The notes: generated by a model not told the origin, from the letters alone. Positions 42,011-51,720 are shown, counted from the stretch's first letter. The stretch is 64,000 nt of DNA from Salmonella enterica subsp. houtenae serovar Houten (GCA_900478215.1 LS483478.1:2170001-2234000); one strand, 5' to 3'. A program made the numbers and translations.

Positions 42011-43636
42011 ATGGGCAACACATTCTCGATGCAAGCCTCGCATAAACTGGGCTTCCTGCATCACATTCGGCTGGTTCCGCTGTTTTCCTCCATTCTCGGT
42101 GGCATCCTTCTTCTTTTTGCTTTGAGCGCCGGGCTGGCAGGCTATTTTCTGTTACAGGCCGATCGCGATCAGCGTGATGTCACGGACGAGATTCAGGTAC
42201 GGATGGGATTATCCAACAGCGCTAACCACTTACGTACTGCACGTATCAATATGATCCACGCTGGCGCGGCGAGCCGGATTGCTGAAATGGATGAAATGAA
42301 AGCCAATATTGCCGCTGCGGAGACGCGGATCAAGCAGTCTCAGGACGGCTTTAACGCTTATATGTCCAGAGCAGTGAAAACCCCAGCCGATGAAGCGTTG
42401 GATAACGCGTTAAACGCCCGCTACACCGCCTATATCAACGGCCTACAACCGATGCTGAAATTTGCCAAAAATGGCATGTTCGAAGCGATCATTAATCATG
42501 AAAACGAGCAGGCAAAACAACTGGATGCCGCATATAATCATGTCCTGCTGAAAGCTATTGAACTGCGCACCGAGCGGGCGAGATTGCTTGGCGAGCAGGC
42601 TTACCAACGTACCCGGCTCGGTATGATGTTTATGATTGGCGCATTTACGTTGGCGCTGGTATTGACGTTAATGACCTTCATGGTGCTGCGTCGCACAGTG
42701 ATACGACCGTTACAGCAGGCTGCGTCACGTATCGAACGCATTGCGGCGGGCGATCTGACCATGGCTGACGAGCCCACAGGACGCAGTGAAATTGGTCGCC
42801 TGAGTCATCATCTTCAGCAGATGCAGCATGCGTTGCAGCAAACGGTAGGGACGGTGCGTCAGGGGGTGGAGGAAATTTATCGCGGCACCAGCGAAATTAC
42901 TGCCGGTAATACGGATTTATCTTCTCGTACTGAACAGCAGGCTGCCGCCATTGAACAGACCGCGGCCAGTATGGAACAGTTGACGGCAACCGTTAAACAG
43001 AATGCGGATAATGCGCATCACGCCAGCAAACTGGCGGAAGACGCTTCCGGCAAAGCCAGTCGCGGAGGCCAGATGGTTTCCGGGGTCGTAAAAACGATGG
43101 GGAATATCTCCACCAGCTCGAAAAAAATCTCGGAAATTACCGCCGTCATTAACAGTATCGCTTTCCAGACCAACATTCTGGCGCTGAACGCGGCGGTAGA
43201 GGCTGCACGCGCCGGGGAACAAGGACGCGGTTTTGCGGTGGTCGCCAGTGAAGTTCGTACCCTCGCCAGTCGCAGCGCGCAGGCGGCAAAAGAGATTGAA
43301 GGCTTGATCGGCGCATCGGTCAGCCTGATTGAACAAGGTTCTGAAGAGGTTATCGCTGCGGGGAGCACCATGGATGAGATTGTGGATGCCGTAAAACGCG
43401 TCACCGATATCATGCTCGATATCGCGGCAGCCTCTGATGAGCAAAGTCGCGGTATTGTTCAGGTCAGTCAGGCGATTTCTGAGATGGACAAGGTCACGCA
43501 GCAAAACGCGTCGCTGGTAGAAGAGGCGTCCGCGGCGGCGGCTTCGCTTGAAGAACAGGCCGCCCGCTTGACGCAAGCCGTTGATGCGTTTCGTTTACAG
43601 GATACTGGCGCGACGATGCGATCATCCTTCCTTTAA
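42011..43636 (+). CDS. trg: Trg, ribose/galactose chemoreceptor
   Basis: A 541-aa methyl-accepting chemotaxis protein that senses ribose and galactose through their periplasmic binding proteins. TM1 spans about 20-42, the periplasmic four-helix domain about 43-200, TM2 about 203-225, and HAMP about 226-280. The signalling tip F-Q-T-N-I-L-A-L-N-A-A-V-E-A-A-R-A-G lies near 389-406. Like E. coli Trg it lacks the NWETF pentapeptide. The start M-G-N-T-F-S at 42011 is preceded by AGAGAG; the 13 upstream codons lack homology. Confidence 0.94.
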   Translation: MGNTFSMQASHKLGFLHHIRLVPLFSSILGGILLLFALSAGLAGYFLLQADRDQRDVTDEIQVRMGLSNSANHLRTARINMIHAGAASRIAEMDEMKANIAAAETRIKQSQDGFNAYMSRAVKTPADEALDNALNARYTAYINGLQPMLKFAKNGMFEAIINHENEQAKQLDAAYNHVLLKAIELRTERARLLGEQAYQRTRLGMMFMIGAFTLALVLTLMTFMVLRRTVIRPLQQAASRIERIAAGDLTMADEPTGRSEIGRLSHHLQQMQHALQQTVGTVRQGVEEIYRGTSEITAGNTDLSSRTEQQAAAIEQTAASMEQLTATVKQNADNAHHASKLAEDASGKASRGGQMVSGVVKTMGNISTSSKKISEITAVINSIAFQTNILALNAAVEAARAGEQGRGFAVVASEVRTLASRSAQAAKEIEGLIGASVSLIEQGSEEVIAAGSTMDEIVDAVKRVTDIMLDIAAASDEQSRGIVQVSQAISEMDKVTQQNASLVEEASAAAASLEEQAARLTQAVDAFRLQDTGATMRSSFL

Positions 43637-43696
43637 TAAGCGTCGCGCCATCGGGCTATTTTAGCCGCGGGCGCGTTTATTATCCGACAGCGGCTA

Positions 43697-44620
43697 TCAC
43701 AGCGGCATCGATTTACGGATCGCCGCAATCAGCATTTGCGCCCCGGTTGAGAGCGGGATATCAACTCGCGTAAGAATACCTATCGGTTCGCCTGCGCTCT
43801 GGGTCGGCACGGGTAATGAGACCAGCGTCGCCTGACGAAGATCTTCTTTAACCGCGCCAGAGGGGACGAACCAGACGTAATCGTAATCTACGGTCAGTTG
43901 TCGTGATAACGATGCGGATAGCGTTTCGATACATCCGCCAGGCATTTTACACCCCTGGCTTTGCAACAGGGCTTCCGCATTCTGGCGCGGTATCGTGCCT
44001 TTTGGCGAGACGACTACTGGCCACTCCATAACCCGACTGAGCGTGATCGTCTCCTGTAACAGGGGATGGTCAGGGCGTACCACTAATTTAAGCGATTCTA
44101 AAAACAGCAATTCGTAATTTAAACCGCTCATTAATTCCGGGTCTGACATGCGGCCAATACCCAGATCGATCTCGCCTGACTTCAAACCAGCAAGCAACAT
44201 CGTATTGTTCATGGTAGCGACCTGTAACGAGGTCGATTTTTGCTGTTGATGGAACCGCCCAATTACTGCCGGAAGAATACCCAGCGCAGCGGTGGGGAGC
44301 GCGCCAATACGCACCACATCGGCGCTGGCGTCCTCTTTGCGATTCAGCGCCTGCCCGGCGGTATTCAATGCATCTAATACTTTTACCGCATGAGTCAAAA
44401 ATTGTTCGCCAGGAACCGTTAATTGCGCGCCCAGTCGCCCGCGTTCAAACAGACGGGTTCCGGTGAGTTGTTCCAGTTCGTTCAGTGTCTTAGAAAGAGC
44501 TGGCTGGCTCAGGTTAAGGGTTTCAGCCGCGCGCCCCAGAGTTCCCTGTTGCGCAACGGCGACAAATGTATGAAGGTGGCGCAACCGAATGCGCTGACTA
44601 AACAGACCATTTTTTTCCAT
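43697..44620 (-). CDS. ydcI: YdcI, LysR-type regulator
   Basis: A 307-aa LysR-family regulator. The winged helix-turn-helix occupies about 14-72 (G-T-L-G-R-A-A-E-T-L-N-L-S-Q-P-A-L-S), and the effector domain about 100-305 resembles the GbpR/PcaQ group. E. coli/Salmonella YdcI has been linked to acid stress, biofilm formation and pH-dependent gene control. It is divergent from ydcJ, with about 290 bp between them holding both promoters. The start M-E-K-N-G at 44620 matches E. coli; the frame extends 32 codons further without homology. Confidence 0.92.
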   Translation of the reverse strand: MEKNGLFSQRIRLRHLHTFVAVAQQGTLGRAAETLNLSQPALSKTLNELEQLTGTRLFERGRLGAQLTVPGEQFLTHAVKVLDALNTAGQALNRKEDASADVVRIGALPTAALGILPAVIGRFHQQQKSTSLQVATMNNTMLLAGLKSGEIDLGIGRMSDPELMSGLNYELLFLESLKLVVRPDHPLLQETITLSRVMEWPVVVSPKGTIPRQNAEALLQSQGCKMPGGCIETLSASLSRQLTVDYDYVWFVPSGAVKEDLRQATLVSLPVPTQSAGEPIGILTRVDIPLSTGAQMLIAAIRKSMPL

Positions 44621-44912
44621 AAGCGATGTTAAAAACAGAGCCGTGCGGGTGACAAGTAAAGTTGTTTGTTTTTGATAACCTGATAGCAAAATATTATTAA
44701 CATTTCGCCATTTCAAGCTACAACTGTTTTATTTTACTGATGATTCAACTGCCGTTAAGCGTATTAAGCCGCGATCTGGTTGGGGATACGCCAGCTTGTG
44801 TCAATCCGTTCTGCACAATGAATTCAGGCGGGATCACAGTTTGTAAATTCTTCTCCCCGGAATGGATGAGGTTTTCTACACTCCAGGTAACATTCACTGG
44901 AGGCATGACATT

Positions 44913-46256
44913 ATGGCGAACACCATCACGGCAGATGAGATTCGGGAACACTTTTCGCAGGCAATGTCGGCAATGTACCAGCAGGAAGTTCCGCAGTACG
45001 GTACGTTACTGGAACTTGTGGCTGACGTGAATCTGGCGGTGCTGGAAAATAATCCCAAACTGCATGAGCAGTTGGCTAATGCCGATGAACTGGCACGGTT
45101 GAACGTGGAACGCCATGGCGCCATTCGTGTTGGCACCGCAGAAGAACTTTCTACCTTGCGCCGGATATTCGCCATCATGGGGATGTACCCAGTGAGCTAT
45201 TACGATCTCTCTCAGGCGGGTGTGCCGGTGCATTCCACGGCATTTCGTCCCATTGACGACGCTTCGCTTTCGCGTAATCCCTTCCGCGTATTCACTTCGC
45301 TATTACGCCTGGAGCTCATTGAAGACGCGGCATTACGCCAGCGTGCGGCGGAGATTTTATCGCAGCGGGATATTTTTACATCACGCTGTCGACAATTGTT
45401 GGATGAGTACGATACACAGGGCGGTTTCAATCCTGTGCAGGCCGAAGAGTTCGTCCGTGAAACTCTGGAGACATTTCGCTGGCATCGTCAGGCTACCGTT
45501 GATGAAGAAACGTACCGCGCTCTGCATCGTGAACATCGTTTAATTGCCGACGTGGTCTGTTTTCCGGGATGTCACATTAACCATCTGACGCCACGTACTC
45601 TGGATATCGACCGGGTACAGGCAATGATGCCGGAGTGCGGCATTACGCCTAAAATTCTTATCGAAGGTCCGCCTCGCCGCGAAGTGCCCATTCTGTTGCG
45701 GCAAACCAGTTTCAAAGCCCTGGAAGAGCAGGTGCTCTTCGTTGGTGAAAAACAGGGTACACACACGGCGCGCTTCGGCGAAATTGAGCAACGCGGCGTC
45801 GCGCTGACGCCAAAAGGTCGTCGATTATATGACAAACTATTGCACAAGGCGGGAACGGGTAAGGATAACTTCACGCATCAACTCCATTTGCAGGAGGTCT
45901 TTCACGCCTTCCCGGATAGCGAATTTCTGCTCCGTCAGCAGGGGCTTGCCTGGTTCCGCTATCGCTTAACGCCTTCCGGCGAGGCGCATCGTCAGGCGAT
46001 TCATCCTGGCGACGATCCGCAGCCGCTTATCGAGCGCGGTTGGGTGATCGCGCAGCCGATTACCTATGAAGATTTTCTACCGGTCAGCGCTGCCGGTATT
46101 TTCCAGTCGAATTTGGGAAGTGAAACGCTGGCCAGAAGCCACGGCAATGCCAGCCGCGACGCCTTTGAACTGGCGCTGGGATGTTCGGTACGGGATGAAT
46201 TTACGTTATATCAGGAAGCGGAAGAACGCAGTAAACGCCGTTGCGGTCTGCTTTAA
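44913..46256 (+). CDS. ydcJ: YdcJ, DUF1338 iron-dependent 2-oxoadipate dioxygenase/decarboxylase-like (HglS) enzyme
   Basis: A 447-aa VOC-fold metalloenzyme. The DUF1338 (HglS) family converts 2-oxoadipate to 2-hydroxyglutarate in bacterial and plant lysine breakdown, using Fe(II). The metal-site region V-C-F-P-G-C-H-I-N-H-L-T-P-R is seen near 211-224, and E-I-E-Q-R-G near 291-296. It is almost identical to E. coli YdcJ. The start M-A-N-T-I-T at 44913 is preceded by GGAGG; the frame extends 17 codons upstream. The physiological substrate in enterics is not established. Confidence 0.92.
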   Translation: MANTITADEIREHFSQAMSAMYQQEVPQYGTLLELVADVNLAVLENNPKLHEQLANADELARLNVERHGAIRVGTAEELSTLRRIFAIMGMYPVSYYDLSQAGVPVHSTAFRPIDDASLSRNPFRVFTSLLRLELIEDAALRQRAAEILSQRDIFTSRCRQLLDEYDTQGGFNPVQAEEFVRETLETFRWHRQATVDEETYRALHREHRLIADVVCFPGCHINHLTPRTLDIDRVQAMMPECGITPKILIEGPPRREVPILLRQTSFKALEEQVLFVGEKQGTHTARFGEIEQRGVALTPKGRRLYDKLLHKAGTGKDNFTHQLHLQEVFHAFPDSEFLLRQQGLAWFRYRLTPSGEAHRQAIHPGDDPQPLIERGWVIAQPITYEDFLPVSAAGIFQSNLGSETLARSHGNASRDAFELALGCSVRDEFTLYQEAEERSKRRCGLL

Positions 46257-46305
46257 AAACAGTAAGCTTCACAGGCTGTGAGAATGCTGTAAAAAGGAAG
46301 GCGTT

Positions 46306-47814
46306 ATGTTGAATCCCTCCATCCCGTTGGTGGAAATGCGTCACGGTAAAATCGTGGGCGTCGTACAGGATGAAATCCATATCTGGCGTGCTATACCTTA
46401 TGCCGCGCCGCCAACAGGGGAGCTACGCTGGCGTGCGCCGCAGCCTGTTACGCCATGGCAGGATGTGCGCCAGGCGGAGTGTTTCTCCTGTGCCAGTTGG
46501 CAGGATATTACCTGGTGTCGCGAACTCGGCGGCGGCGATCCGGGAAATTTTTCTGAAGATTGTCTCTATCTGAATGTCTGGGCGCCTGCCGTACGTCATG
46601 AACCGTTGCCAGTCATGGTCTGGCTACACGGCGGCGGTTACACTATTGGCGCGGGGAGTCTGCCTCCCTATGACGGTCATGCGCTGGCGAAGCGTGGCGC
46701 CATCGTGGTGACGGTTAATTATCGGCTTGGCCATCTGGGCTTTTTTGCGCATCCGGCGCTGGAGGGCGAAGAGGCGGCGTGTATTCATAATTTCGCTTTG
46801 CTCGATCAAATCGCTGCGCTGCGTTGGGTGCAGGACAATATTGCTGCGTTTGGCGGCGATACGCAGAATGTGACGTTATTTGGCGAATCTGCCGGCGCCC
46901 GCAGCGTGCTGTCGTTGATGGCTTCGCCGTTGGCGAAGGGGCTTTTTCATAAAGCGATTATTCAGAGTGGTTATACGTTGCCGGATACGCCCCGTGAGGT
47001 GGCGCTTAAAAAGGGCGTTGCGCTGGCGGAACATCTTGGCTTAGCCAATGCCACTGCCGAACAGCTACGTGCTTTACCGGCAGAGACGTTTTGGCCGCTG
47101 GACGCGCCTTTTAAAATTGCGCCGACGCCGATTTCCGGCGACGTCGTGTTGCCGCATCCGATGCTGGAGACCTTCTTTGCGGCTAAACAGCATCCGATAC
47201 CGGTGATGATCGGCTCGAATAGCGATGAAGCCAGCGTATTGGCGGTTTTTGGCGTCGATATTGCCGGTCAAATTCAAAAAATGCGCCGTGAGCGGCGTGT
47301 TGGACTGGGGTTAATCCGGCTGCTTTATCCTGGTGTGAAAGGCGACGAAGCGCTAGGGCGGCAGGTCTGTCGGGATATGGTATTCACCACGTTGGGTTAT
47401 GTCGTCATGCAAGCGCAGCAGCGGATCGGCGAACCGTGCTGGCGTTATTGGTTTGATTATGTCGCCGAAGCGGAGCATAACACCTACGCGAATGGCGCCA
47501 GTCATGGCAATGAAATACCGTATGTATTCGATACGTTAACGCAGGCTGAACCCACATGCCATTATGTGAATGAGAATGACCTGGCCTTTGCTTCGCAGGT
47601 GGCGGATTACTGGGTGAATTTTGCTCGTCATGCCAACCGCACGCACGACGTGCTGCCCGGCCCGGTTCGTTGGCCCGCCAGCATTCGGGGGCGAGATCGT
47701 TTGTTGCGGATTGGACTGAACAAACTTGCCGGTTTTAAAGTGGAAAACCGCTTTATGCGTGCGCGTCTGGCGCTGTTTAAACGAGTTATGAAACATCACG
47801 TTAGTCTGGAGTAA
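46306..47814 (+). CDS. Type-B carboxylesterase
   Basis: A 502-aa serine hydrolase of the carboxylesterase type-B (alpha/beta) family. The oxyanion-hole motif W-L-H-G-G-G-Y (about 105-111), nucleophile elbow F-G-E-S-A-G (about 191-196), acidic residue in S-N-S-D-E-A (about 304-309) and His in G-A-S-H-G-N-E (about 398-404) are all present. The enzyme looks active and cytoplasmic (no signal). It is inserted between ydcJ and opgD, which are adjacent in E. coli K-12, and follows ydcJ by 49 bp with an AAGGAAGG site, so it may be read from the same transcript. The substrate is unknown. Confidence 0.88.
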   Translation: MLNPSIPLVEMRHGKIVGVVQDEIHIWRAIPYAAPPTGELRWRAPQPVTPWQDVRQAECFSCASWQDITWCRELGGGDPGNFSEDCLYLNVWAPAVRHEPLPVMVWLHGGGYTIGAGSLPPYDGHALAKRGAIVVTVNYRLGHLGFFAHPALEGEEAACIHNFALLDQIAALRWVQDNIAAFGGDTQNVTLFGESAGARSVLSLMASPLAKGLFHKAIIQSGYTLPDTPREVALKKGVALAEHLGLANATAEQLRALPAETFWPLDAPFKIAPTPISGDVVLPHPMLETFFAAKQHPIPVMIGSNSDEASVLAVFGVDIAGQIQKMRRERRVGLGLIRLLYPGVKGDEALGRQVCRDMVFTTLGYVVMQAQQRIGEPCWRYWFDYVAEAEHNTYANGASHGNEIPYVFDTLTQAEPTCHYVNENDLAFASQVADYWVNFARHANRTHDVLPGPVRWPASIRGRDRLLRIGLNKLAGFKVENRFMRARLALFKRVMKHHVSLE

Positions 47815-48033
47815 ACTTTTCATAACCTGAAGAATGCTGCGTGAGGTTTACATCCGATTCGGTCGGTTCTTATCGACATAAAATATTTACGCTTTTGCAC
47901 AGTTTCCTGGCGACCAACAATTGGATTATTAATGATTTTTGTCTAGAGTGAGCGGTCAGAAACGGGCACACTCTTGCTGCTGAAAAAACCAGCGCGGGAC
48001 CATTCACAAGACCAGAAGGACTCATTTTCAGGT

Positions 48034-49689
48034 ATGAATCGTAGACGATTTATTAAAGGTTCAATGGCAATGGCCGCCGTGTGCGGTTCCAGCGGTATTG
48101 CTTCACTCTTTTCTCAGGCGGCGTTTGCCGCGGAATCCGATATTGCGGATGGTAAAATTGTCCGCTTTGATTTTGCTGGTCTGCAAACAATGGCCCAGGC
48201 GTTAGCGAAGAAACCTTGGGATGGCGCGCCGAGAGCGTTGCCGGATACGCTCGCCAATCTGACGCCGCAGGCCTATAACAGTATCCAGTATGACGCGGCG
48301 CATTCACTCTGGAACAATGTTGCTAATCGGCAGCTCGATATTCAGTTTTTCCACGTAGGGATGGGCTTTCGTCGTCGCGTACGCATGTTTTCCGTTGATA
48401 CGACGACTCATCTTGCTCGCGAGATTCATTTTCGCCCGGAACTGTTTAAATACAATGATGCCGGCGTCGACACGACGCAACTGGAAGGGCAGAGCGATCT
48501 CGGTTTCGCCGGTTTCCGTGTCTTTAAAGCGCCGGAACTGGCGAGGCGCGATATTGTCTCCTTCCTGGGCGCCAGTTATTTCCGGGCGGTAGATGATACT
48601 TATCAGTATGGCCTGTCGGCTCGTGGGCTGGCGATAGATACCTATACTGACGGTCCGGAAGAGTTCCCTGACTTCACCGCATTCTGGTTTGACACCGCGA
48701 AGCCGGGCGATACGTCGTTTACCGTTTACGCTCTGCTGGACAGCGCCAGCGTGACGGGCGCGTATAAGTTTGTGATCCATTGCGAAAAATCGCAGGTGAT
48801 CATGGATGTAGAAAACCATCTCTACGCCCGTAAAGACATAAAGCAACTTGGCATTGCGCCGATGACCAGTATGTTTAGCTGTGGGAATAATGAACGCCGG
48901 GTATGCGACACCATTCATCCGCAAATTCACGACTCCGATCGGCTGGCGATGTGGCGGGGTAACGGCGAGTGGATTTGCCGCCCGCTGAATAATCCGCAGA
49001 AATTGCAGTTCAATGCATATATGGACGACAACCCGAAAGGGTTCGGCCTGCTGCAACTTGATCGTGACTTCTCGCATTATCAGGATGTCATGGGCTGGTA
49101 CAACAAACGTCCGAGCCTGTGGGTGGAGCCGCGCAGTAAGTGGGGGAAAGGAGCGGTTAGCCTGATGGAGATCCCAACCACTGGCGAAACTCTGGATAAT
49201 GTGGTGTGTTTCTGGCAGCCGGAAAAAGCAATCAAAGCCGGGGATACGCTGGCGTTTAATTATCGTTTGTACTGGAGCGCGCTGCCGCCGGTACAATCGC
49301 CGCTTGCGCGGGTCATGGCGACCCGTACAGGGATGGGCGGCTTTCCCGAAGGTTGGGCGCCGGGCGAACATTACCCGGATAAATGGGCGCGCCGTTTTGC
49401 TATTGATTTTGTCGGTGGCGATCTGAAAGCGGCCGCGCCAAAAGGCATTGAGCCAGTGATTACGCTCTCCAGCGGTGAGGCAACGCAGATTGAGATCCTC
49501 TACGTTGAGCCTTTCGACGGTTATCGTATCCAGTTTGACTGGTATCCGACCTCGGATTCTACGGCACCGGTGGATATGCGTATGTTCCTGCGCTGCCAGG
49601 GGGAGGCTATCAGCGAAACCTGGCTGTATCAGTATTTCCCGCCCGCGCCGGATAAGCGTCGTTATGTCGACGATCGCATCATGCGTTAA
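48034..49689 (+). CDS. opgD: OpgD, periplasmic glucan backbone-structure protein (Tat substrate)
   Basis: A 551-aa periplasmic protein (formerly MdoD/YdcG), paralogue of OpgG, which controls the backbone structure of osmoregulated periplasmic glucans. A twin-arginine signal M-N-R-R-R-F-I-K-G (codons 1-9), a hydrophobic stretch and cleavage near A-F-A-A-E are visible, so export is by Tat. The length equals E. coli OpgD. The start at 48034 is fixed by the Tat motif; the frame opens 20 codons earlier. E. coli ydcH, the next gene there, is absent here, replaced by the 49.7-57.9 kb insertion. Confidence 0.95.
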   Translation: MNRRRFIKGSMAMAAVCGSSGIASLFSQAAFAAESDIADGKIVRFDFAGLQTMAQALAKKPWDGAPRALPDTLANLTPQAYNSIQYDAAHSLWNNVANRQLDIQFFHVGMGFRRRVRMFSVDTTTHLAREIHFRPELFKYNDAGVDTTQLEGQSDLGFAGFRVFKAPELARRDIVSFLGASYFRAVDDTYQYGLSARGLAIDTYTDGPEEFPDFTAFWFDTAKPGDTSFTVYALLDSASVTGAYKFVIHCEKSQVIMDVENHLYARKDIKQLGIAPMTSMFSCGNNERRVCDTIHPQIHDSDRLAMWRGNGEWICRPLNNPQKLQFNAYMDDNPKGFGLLQLDRDFSHYQDVMGWYNKRPSLWVEPRSKWGKGAVSLMEIPTTGETLDNVVCFWQPEKAIKAGDTLAFNYRLYWSALPPVQSPLARVMATRTGMGGFPEGWAPGEHYPDKWARRFAIDFVGGDLKAAAPKGIEPVITLSSGEATQIEILYVEPFDGYRIQFDWYPTSDSTAPVDMRMFLRCQGEAISETWLYQYFPPAPDKRRYVDDRIMR

Positions 49690-49703
49690 TTAATTTGCTT
49701 TCT

Positions 49704-49724
49704 GTACCGCCACAAAGGCGGTAC
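49704..49724 (+). terminator. Hairpin after opgD
   Basis: GTACCGCC / GGCGGTAC, an eight-base perfect stem with a five-base loop, 14 bases after opgD; no T-run. Confidence 0.6.
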
Positions 49725-49893
49725 AGGTTCCGAAAATTGCCCTGACATAAACTCACTCGTGATCCGCTGTGTTTGCGACACGACCTTTACATCGTTCCAT
49801 TTTTGCAACAGTCCTTCCTGTTTATCCCTCTCGATCCTGCGGGCAGGGAACATTAAGATAGCTTCACCTTATTTAAGATATAAAGTGAATATA

Positions 49894-50460
49894 ATGAAAA
49901 AGAGTCTTCTTGGTGCTGTCCTGTCTCTGGGGTTATTAAGTGCTGCTCATGCCGATGTATATAAATTTGATAATACGCATACCAATGCGGTATTTAATAT
50001 CGATCATTTCCAGACCTCTACCAATCACGGCGGGTTTTATGCTATTAGCGGTGAACTGAAATATCAGCCGGAAAAACAAATCGCGGAAATGCGTGTGACA
50101 ATTCCCGTGAATGCCTTAAATACCGGGGTGGATGCATTTGATAAACATATCCGCAGCAGCGATATTCTGGATGCGGGAAAATATCCAGAAATGGTATTTG
50201 AATCGACAAAATGGCATTTTGCAGATAATAAACCAGTTTCTATTGACGGTTTGTTAACAATGAAGGGGGTAACTAAGCCTGTCACCTTAACCGCCACGAA
50301 GTTTGGCTGTTATATGAGCCCGATATTCAAGGCGCAGGTTTGCGGCGGTGATTTTGTCACGCAAATAGATCGCACCCAGTGGGGTGTAGATTATCTGGTC
50401 GATATGGGAATGACGAAAGTTGTCGATATAAAAATCCAGGCAGAAGCGGTTAAGCAATAA
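49894..50460 (+). CDS. YceI-family periplasmic lipocalin-like protein
   Basis: A 188-aa exported protein with a clear Sec signal (cleavage near A-H-A-D, about residue 22). The mature domain is YceI-like: F-D-x-x-H-T-x-A-x-F-x-I-D-H near the N-terminus and W-G-V-D-Y at about 165. YceI proteins are beta-barrels that bind isoprenoid chains such as polyprenols or quinones. It is a paralogue of chromosomal yceI. It ends eight bases before a secreted FMN oxidase gene, so the two form an operon. The start at 49894 was chosen because the signal peptide begins there; the 45 upstream codons are not protein-like. Confidence 0.88.
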   Translation: MKKSLLGAVLSLGLLSAAHADVYKFDNTHTNAVFNIDHFQTSTNHGGFYAISGELKYQPEKQIAEMRVTIPVNALNTGVDAFDKHIRSSDILDAGKYPEMVFESTKWHFADNKPVSIDGLLTMKGVTKPVTLTATKFGCYMSPIFKAQVCGGDFVTQIDRTQWGVDYLVDMGMTKVVDIKIQAEAVKQ

Positions 50461-50468
50461 AGGGAATT

Positions 50469-51674
50469 ATGATGAAAACTAATCACCTCATTCGGGTAGT
50501 GGCCTCGCTGGCAATGTTGGCAACGTCAGGTTTGACTTATGCTGAAGAGTACAAAGCCAGCACGGACGAAAAAGCAATAAAAATGACGAACGTAGCCTCT
50601 CTGGAAGCGCGCGTTCAGGCCAGAATGGAAAAAGGGGCATTTGGTTATATTCGCGGTGGAGCCGAAGATGAGAATAACCTTCGCAGCAACACTGAAAGCT
50701 TTGACAAAAAATATATTATGCCGCGCGTATTACAGGGCATTGAGTTAAAAGAGATCGATTTATCAACGCAGCTACTGGGTATTCCGCTTAAAACGCCGAT
50801 AATCCAGGCGCCGATGGCGGCGCAGGGCCTGGCCCACGCCTCCGGAGAATTGGCGACGGCGAAAGGCATGGCGCAGGTCGGTTCGATTTTCTCGTTGAGC
50901 ACCTATGGCAACAAGACCATCGAAGAGGTGGCTAACGTTGCCGGGAAAAATCCGTTTTTCTTCCAGCTTTATATGAGTAAGAATAATCAATTTAACGAAT
51001 TTATTCTTGCACAAGCAGTAAAACATGGCGCTAAAGCGATTATTCTGACCGTAGATTCGCCTGTCGGCGGTTATCGGGAAGAAGATGTTAAAAATAATTT
51101 CCAGTTCCCACTTGGTTTTGCAAACCTGGAAATGTTCGCCAGAAAAAATGACGATGGTTCAAAAACCGGCAAAGGGGCAGGGATAAGTGAAATTTACGCG
51201 CAGGCTAAACAAGCCTTTACGCCTGAGGATATTGCCTATGTACATCGTGTTTCCGGTCTGCCGGTTATTGTAAAAGGCATTCAGTCGCCAGAGGATGCTG
51301 AAATTGCTATTCAGGCCGGGGCCGCAGGAATATGGGTTTCTAATCATGGTGGCCGTCAATTAGACAGCGGGCCGTCCTCATTCGATATGCTTCCTGCGAT
51401 TGCAAAAGTCGTCAACAAGCGAGTGCCTATTATTTTTGACAGCGGAGTACGTCGTGGTTCGCATGTATTCAAAGCGTTAGCCAGCGGGGCGGATATTGTC
51501 GCGGTTGGCCGACCTATATTATACGGTCTTAATCTGGGCGGCGCTCAGGGCGTGGCATCAGTGATTGAACAGCTAAACAAAGAGCTGACAATTAACATGA
51601 TGTTGGGCGGCACCAGGAATATTGAGCAAGTGAAAACGACACGCTTGTTAACTGAAAAAGAGCTGCCACAGTAA
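50469..51674 (+). CDS. Secreted FMN-dependent alpha-hydroxy-acid oxidase (lactate oxidase-like)
   Basis: A 401-aa flavoenzyme of the glycolate/L-lactate oxidase family, with a Sec signal peptide (hydrophobic 8-22, cleavage near T-Y-A-E). The catalytic S-N-H-G-G-R-Q-L-D (His about 295), the phosphate-binding D-S-G-V-R-R-G and A-V-G-R-P, and the FMN-site P-M-A-A-Q-G are present. The body resembles Gram-positive lactate oxidases more than LldD. A periplasmic location is unusual for this family and raises the question of how FMN is loaded. The start is ATG 50469 or 50472. It converges on aac(6'). Confidence 0.88.
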   Translation: MMKTNHLIRVVASLAMLATSGLTYAEEYKASTDEKAIKMTNVASLEARVQARMEKGAFGYIRGGAEDENNLRSNTESFDKKYIMPRVLQGIELKEIDLSTQLLGIPLKTPIIQAPMAAQGLAHASGELATAKGMAQVGSIFSLSTYGNKTIEEVANVAGKNPFFFQLYMSKNNQFNEFILAQAVKHGAKAIILTVDSPVGGYREEDVKNNFQFPLGFANLEMFARKNDDGSKTGKGAGISEIYAQAKQAFTPEDIAYVHRVSGLPVIVKGIQSPEDAEIAIQAGAAGIWVSNHGGRQLDSGPSSFDMLPAIAKVVNKRVPIIFDSGVRRGSHVFKALASGADIVAVGRPILYGLNLGGAQGVASVIEQLNKELTINMMLGGTRNIEQVKTTRLLTEKELPQ

Positions 51675-51679
51675 TATAA

Positions 51680-51705
51680 AGGTCGGGTACTATACCCGAC
51701 CTTTT
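51680..51705. terminator. Bidirectional terminator between the FMN oxidase gene and aac(6')
   Basis: A perfect ten-base stem (AGGTCGGGTA / TACCCGACCT) with a three-base loop and T-runs on both strands, in the gap between two convergent genes. Confidence 0.92.
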
Positions 51706-51720
51706 CCTGTATGATTTTCC

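Noticed and set aside
42917..43576. 219-codon ORF antisense to trg
   Set aside because: Opposite the signalling domain of trg, which is unmistakable; no independent support.
48304..49371. 355-codon ORF antisense to opgD
   Set aside because: It lies wholly within the conserved opgD gene, is low in protein-like composition, and has no ribosome-binding site; a shadow frame of a GC-rich gene.
49759..49893. Longer start for the YceI-like protein
   Set aside because: The 45 extra residues would bury the signal peptide; the ATG at 49894 places a standard Sec signal at the N-terminus.
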